From positions 1 to 8,336 of the forward strand of contig DIUS01000032.1 of assembly GCA_002423075.1 (NCBI GenBank): a stretch of 8,336 nt of DNA. Direction: 5' to 3'. The notes under the pieces are model-generated. The model was given only the letters and a program-made list of their open reading frames with translations, was not told the origin of the DNA and did not search any database. The DNA comes from Microbacteriaceae bacterium UBA6152. GTDB lineage: Bacteria; Actinomycetota; Actinomycetes; Actinomycetales; Microbacteriaceae. The translations under genes and the position numbers were made by a program. Positions 5,152 through 8,336 of the stretch are shown one piece after another. Within the stretch, counting starts at the first letter, position 1. Every line of letters starts with the position of its first letter.

Positions 5152-6524
5152 GCACCCGCACGTCGAGCGCAGCCGCGCAGCCTCGGGCGGCGCAGCACAC
5201 CGCCCCGCTGAGGAACCCCGACCCGCGCGACCCCGACCTCATGGCGCGCCGGGCGTGGTGGTTGCTCGGCCTGAACCTGCTGGTGCCGGGCAGTGCGCAG
5301 CTGCTCGCGGGCAGTCGCCGTTGGGGGCGTTTCGCGGTCGGAGCGACCTTCACCCTCTGGGTGGTGGCCCTCGTCGCCCTCGCGCTGCTGATGCTGTGGC
5401 GCCCGGCAGCGCTGACGCTCGCGACGAGCCCTGTCGTGCTGTGGATCGCCCAGCTGGGCCTGCTGTTCTATGCCGTGCTCTGGTTGCTGACAACGGTCAA
5501 CGCCTTTACGCTCGTGCGGCTCGTGAAGGCCCGCCCGTCGGCGCGGGTGCCGATCGCGGCATTCGTGGCGCTCAGCATCGTGCTCGCGACCGGATCCGCG
5601 GGCTACGCCGCCTACCTGACGGGTGTGGGGCGGGATGCTCTCGGCGGCGTCTTCGCGGGCGGCGGCATCGAGCAGCCGATCAACGGGCGATACACGATAC
5701 TCCTGCTGGGCGGTGATGCTGGTGACGACCGCATCGGCTTGAGGCCCGACAGCATGACGCTGCTGAGCATCGATGCGTCTTCGGGTGCGGTGTCGATGGT
5801 GGGGATTCCGCGCAACTTGTACGACGCGCCGTTCGTCGACGGCTCGCCGCTGTGGCAGGCCTGGCCGAACGGCTTCGACTGCGGCGACGAGTGCCTGCTC
5901 GCCTACCTCTACCCGTGGGTCGAAGAGCACCCCGAGCTCTACCCTGACGCTGAGCGCGAGGGCAGCACCGCCGCGATCGAGGCGATGAAAGACGCGGTCG
6001 GCGGGGTGACCGGGCTCACGGTGCAATACGCGGTGCTCATCGACATGGCGGGGTTCGAAGACCTGATCGATGCTCTCGGCGGCGTCGTCGTCACGGTCGA
6101 TGAGCCGGTGACGCTCGGCATCAACGGCGGGCCGGTCGTGGGCGAGATCGCTGCGGGCGAGCAGCGTATGAGCGGGTACACGGCGCTCTGGTACGCCCGC
6201 AGCCGTTACGACCTCACCGACTTCGACCGCATGCAGCACCAGCGCGATATTCAGGAGGCGATGCTGCGGCAGCTTGACCCGGCGACGGTGGTCACGCGCT
6301 TCGAGGCGATCGCCGACGCGTCGAGCGAGCTCGCGCGCACCGATATTCCGCAGTCGATGCTGGGTGTGCTCGGCGACCTGGCGGTGAAGTCGCGTGAACA
6401 CGAGATCATCAGGCTCGAGCTCGTTCCGCCGGTCGTCGACAATCAGTTTCCTGAGTATGCGAGCATTCACGACCTGGTGCTCGAGGCGGTCGCCCCGCGG
6501 CCGACTGCGACGCCCGAGCCGTAG
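5148..6524 (+). CDS. LCP-family (LytR-CpsA-Psr) cell-wall polymer ligase
   Basis: LCP enzymes transfer polyprenyl-pyrophosphate-linked glycopolymers onto peptidoglycan outside the membrane. In this 458-residue protein the N-terminus (1-35) is cytosolic and Ala/Pro-rich. Four membrane helices follow at about 36-55, 62-84, 95-123 and 134-157, and then an extracellular LCP domain from about 181 to 400. Conserved residues are visible: LLLGGDAGDD (185-194), R199-P-D201, the IPRN segment (220-223), two nearby cysteines C245/C249 that may form a disulfide, and ARSRYDLTDFDRMQHQRD (350-367) with the pyrophosphate-binding arginines. PRN instead of PRD is, as I recall, usual in this actinobacterial four-helix subgroup. 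The start is the GTG at 5148, overlapping the purE stop; it has no ribosome site of its own, so coupling is likely. The first in-frame ATG, at 5241, would leave helix 1 intact and is a possible alternative. The gene ends 4 bp from a convergent glycosyltransferase gene. Confidence 0.93.
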   Translation: MSTRTSSAAAQPRAAQHTAPLRNPDPRDPDLMARRAWWLLGLNLLVPGSAQLLAGSRRWGRFAVGATFTLWVVALVALALLMLWRPAALTLATSPVVLWIAQLGLLFYAVLWLLTTVNAFTLVRLVKARPSARVPIAAFVALSIVLATGSAGYAAYLTGVGRDALGGVFAGGGIEQPINGRYTILLLGGDAGDDRIGLRPDSMTLLSIDASSGAVSMVGIPRNLYDAPFVDGSPLWQAWPNGFDCGDECLLAYLYPWVEEHPELYPDAEREGSTAAIEAMKDAVGGVTGLTVQYAVLIDMAGFEDLIDALGGVVVTVDEPVTLGINGGPVVGEIAAGEQRMSGYTALWYARSRYDLTDFDRMQHQRDIQEAMLRQLDPATVVTRFEAIADASSELARTDIPQSMLGVLGDLAVKSREHEIIRLELVPPVVDNQFPEYASIHDLVLEAVAPRPTATPEP

Positions 6525-6528
6525 TGCG

Positions 6529-7665
6529 CTACAGGTCGGCGTGCAGCTGCCAGACTTTCTCGGCCGAGTCGCGCCAGCTGTAGACCCCGGCGCGGTCACG
6601 CCCGCGCACGCTGAGCTCGTCAGCGAGGGCGCTGTCGTCGAGCACGCGCTGCACGGCGGCGGCGAGGCGCTCGGGGTAGGTGGCGGGCGACGCGCGCTCG
6701 ACGACCAGTCCCGCGTCGGCGCACACTTCGAGCAGCGCGGGCGCATCGGAGTGCACGACCGGGGTGCCGAGGCTCATCGCCTCGATCGCGGGTAGCCCGA
6801 ATCCGGTAGCGATGCTCGGCACAACTGCGACGCTCGCGCGCGAGTAGGCGACGGCGAGGTCGGTGTCGTCGAGATCGACGAGGGCGATGATGCGGCCCTC
6901 GTCGAGGTGTGCGGTGTGCTCGAGCTCGGCGAGCTCGTCCGGCGTGACGCCCACGAGTACGAGCGGCGCATCGGGCGCGTGCGTCTCGGCCATAGCCCAC
7001 ACGAGGTCGATGATGCCGCTGCGCCGGTCGAGTGGGCCGACGGCGATCAGGAACCGCTCGGGCAGCCCCATCGCCGCCGAGCGCGAGTCGATGCTGGGGC
7101 CTGGGTTCAGCGTCGCACTGGGTGCACCGCCGATGACGCGCACACGTTCACCGAGGTCGAGCACGCTCGCGAGCTCGTCGGCGACCGCGTGCGTCGGCAC
7201 GACGATGGCGTCGGCGTACCGCTCTGCCCGGCGGGCCATGGCCTTGACCCAGCTGACGCGTCGGCTGGGCAGGGTCTCGGGGTGGGTCCACGCGACGGCA
7301 TCGTGAATGGTGACGACGAACTGCTCGCCCGGGTTGTTGACCGGGTCGTGGCGGTAGAGCGGGGCCAGCAGGCTCGGCGCGTGCACCATGCCCGTGCCGG
7401 GTAGGCGCGAGAAGCCGTGTTGCCAGGCCGCTGCCAGCTGGCGGCGATCGAGCGCGCTCTTGGCGAGCGAGGCGAGGCCCGGCAGGGCAGCCTCGATGCG
7501 GTCATAGTTGGCTTCGGGCGACGAGGGCACGAAGCCGGTCACGGTGCAGCCGCGGGGCGCGGTGGCGATGAGCTCGCGCGTGAGTTCGATCGCGTAGCGG
7601 CCGACGCCGTGCGGAGTCTCGGCCCCAGCGCCGTCGAGCACAACACGCAGCGTGGTGGCACTCAC
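6529..7665 (-). CDS. GT-B glycosyltransferase, family 4-like (possibly rhamnosyl- or mannosyltransferase)
   Basis: This is a 378-residue cytosolic or membrane-associated glycosyltransferase with two Rossmann domains. The N-terminal acceptor half has GVGRYAIELTREL (20-32) and VTIHDAVAWTHPETLPSR (118-135). The C-terminal donor half has FLIAVGPLDRRSGIIDLVWAM (205-225) and VVPSIATGFGLPAIEAMSLGTPVV (281-304). In most family-4 enzymes the EX7E motif begins with Glu just before GFGLP; here that residue is Thr287, while the second Glu (E295) is kept. The usual Lys/Arg in the 'VGxLxxRK' loop is Ser216. The start is the GTG at 7665: GGAGGG lies 9 nt upstream and the GTGA overlaps the rmlD stop. A longer frame to an ATG at 7710 runs back into rmlD and is less likely. 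Pairing with rmlD suggests a role in rhamnose-containing polysaccharide, but donor and acceptor are not determinable. Confidence 0.9.
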   Translation of the reverse strand: MSATTLRVVLDGAGAETPHGVGRYAIELTRELIATAPRGCTVTGFVPSSPEANYDRIEAALPGLASLAKSALDRRQLAAAWQHGFSRLPGTGMVHAPSLLAPLYRHDPVNNPGEQFVVTIHDAVAWTHPETLPSRRVSWVKAMARRAERYADAIVVPTHAVADELASVLDLGERVRVIGGAPSATLNPGPSIDSRSAAMGLPERFLIAVGPLDRRSGIIDLVWAMAETHAPDAPLVLVGVTPDELAELEHTAHLDEGRIIALVDLDDTDLAVAYSRASVAVVPSIATGFGLPAIEAMSLGTPVVHSDAPALLEVCADAGLVVERASPATYPERLAAAVQRVLDDSALADELSVRGRDRAGVYSWRDSAEKVWQLHADL

Positions 7666-8336
7666 CCGAACATTCCCTCCGCCATAGCCTCGTCGAGCGC
7701 AACGCGCCACGGTCGCATCGGGTTGAGCCCGATGCGTGCCCAGCCGTCATGGCCGAGCACCGAGTGGGCGGGCCGCCGTGCCGGCCGCGCGAAGCGGGCG
7801 CTGTCGGTCGGCTCGACTGTAGCAGTGTCGCCGCCCAGGTTCTCGACGATGGCGCAGGCGAAACCGTGCCACGTGGTGGCTCCCGAGGCCGTGCCGTGCA
7901 GGGTGCCTGAGCGCAGGCCGGTCGCGAGCATCCGCATCGTCTGCTCGGCGAGGTCGCGCGTGAAGGTCGGCTGCCCGTGCTGGTCGTCGACAACGGTCAA
8001 CCGGCCGTGCTCGCGGTAGAGCCGCACCATGGTGCGCACGAAGTTGCCGCCGTGCTCGCCGTAGAGCCAAGCGGTGCGCAGCACGATCGTGCCGTCGGGG
8101 TGCGCGAGCCGGGCGCGACGCTCGCCCTCGGCCTTGGTGCGGCCATAGGCGCTCGCCGGGGCGAGCGGAGCATCTTCGGGGTAGGGCTCGGTCGCGTCGC
8201 CTGCGAAGACGTAGTCGGTCGAGAACTGCACCATGACAGCGCCCGCGGCGGCGGATGCTCGCGCAAGGTTCTCGGCCCCTAGAGCGTTCACGGCCATCGC
8301 TTCGGCCTCATGGGTCTCGGCGTCGTCGACCCGGGT
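7662..8336 (-). CDS. rfbD: dTDP-4-dehydrorhamnose reductase (RmlD/RfbD), N-terminus outside window
   Basis: It catalyses the last step of dTDP-L-rhamnose synthesis, the NAD(P)H-dependent reduction of dTDP-4-dehydro-L-rhamnose. The protein belongs to the extended short-chain dehydrogenase family. The frame is open to the window edge and begins TRVDDAETHEAEAMAVNALG, which matches the family's segment about 70 residues in, so the NAD-binding N-terminus is missing. An internal ATG at 8297 is not the real start. Visible hallmarks are FSTDYVFAG with the catalytic Ser/Thr, YGRTKAEGE with the YxxxK pair, the VLRTAWLYGEHGGNFVRTM segment, and VVDDQHGQPTFTRDLA for substrate binding. The C-terminal part is complete and ends MFG-stop. 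The stop overlaps the GTG of the downstream glycosyltransferase by GTGA (7662-7665), so the two form an operon for making and using rhamnose. In some bacteria RmlD is fused to RmlC; the N-terminal side cannot be judged here. Confidence 0.95.
   Translation of the reverse strand, partial: TRVDDAETHEAEAMAVNALGAENLARASAAAGAVMVQFSTDYVFAGDATEPYPEDAPLAPASAYGRTKAEGERRARLAHPDGTIVLRTAWLYGEHGGNFVRTMVRLYREHGRLTVVDDQHGQPTFTRDLAEQTMRMLATGLRSGTLHGTASGATTWHGFACAIVENLGGDTATVEPTDSARFARPARRPAHSVLGHDGWARIGLNPMRPWRVALDEAMAEGMFG
7675..7680 (-). promoter_or_regulatory. Shine-Dalgarno GGAGGG for the glycosyltransferase, inside rmlD
   Basis: The minus strand reads GGAGGG, then AATGTTCGG, then GTG. The 9-nt spacing is ordinary, and the site lies within the last codons of rmlD. 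It decides in favour of the GTG at 7665 over an in-frame ATG 45 nt upstream, and supports coupled translation of the two genes. Confidence 0.75.

Noticed and set aside
5865..5900. PRN rather than PRD, and the paired cysteines in the LCP protein, as a possible active-site defect
   Set aside because: From memory the same PRN and Cys-rich segment recur in the four-helix actinobacterial LCP subgroup, so it is a subfamily trait rather than damage.
4599..6746. 715-residue minus-strand open frame opposite purE and the LCP gene
   Set aside because: Low-complexity Arg/Ala/Pro/His composition, antisense to two clear genes, and no recognisable motif or ribosome site.
7666..7710. Longer N-terminus for the glycosyltransferase starting at ATG 7710
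   Set aside because: It adds a Cys/Arg/Gly-rich 15-residue piece overlapping rmlD by 49 nt. The GTG at 7665 has a GGAGGG site at good spacing and a standard stop/start overlap.

Overview
The composition (very GC-rich, codons ending in G or C), the gene families and the order of genes point to a high-GC actinobacterium, most likely of the family Microbacteriaceae. That placement is inference from gene content. No rRNA or other marker gene is present. Both window ends cut through genes: a UDP-glucose dehydrogenase at the left and a dTDP-4-dehydrorhamnose reductase at the right.

Layout from left to right: (i) 1-1386, the C-terminal three quarters of a UDP-glucose 6-dehydrogenase (+) converging on a GtrA-family membrane protein (-), with a 180-bp antisense overlap. 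(ii) 1509-2606, purK (+). (iii) 2607-2794, a C-rich low-complexity gap. (iv) 2795-4207, a DUF222/HNH-nuclease-like gene (-) with a near-perfect LexA (SOS) box 19 nt upstream of its start. (v) 4243-4475, a G-rich degenerate repeat array. (vi) 4612-6524, purE (+), overlapping by 4 nt an LCP (LytR-CpsA-Psr) cell-wall ligase gene. (vii) 6529-8336, a family-4-type glycosyltransferase and rmlD/rfbD on the minus strand, also with a 4-nt stop/start overlap.

Functionally there are two themes. PurK and PurE catalyse consecutive steps that carboxylate AIR to CAIR in purine synthesis. Ugd, GtrA, LCP, the glycosyltransferase and RmlD all belong to making, moving or attaching cell-envelope sugars (UDP-glucuronate, polyprenyl-linked sugars, rhamnose). 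These envelope genes surround the purine pair.

The most striking region is 2607-4611. The two purine genes, which are expected to be neighbours, are separated by an oppositely oriented, apparently SOS-controlled DUF222-HNH gene. It is bracketed by two low-complexity arrays of opposite strand bias (C-rich on the left, G-rich on the right). The arrays share an inverted CTCAC/GTGAG word and each has G-quadruplex potential. This looks like a discrete inserted cassette, although no clean terminal repeats or target-site duplication are visible.
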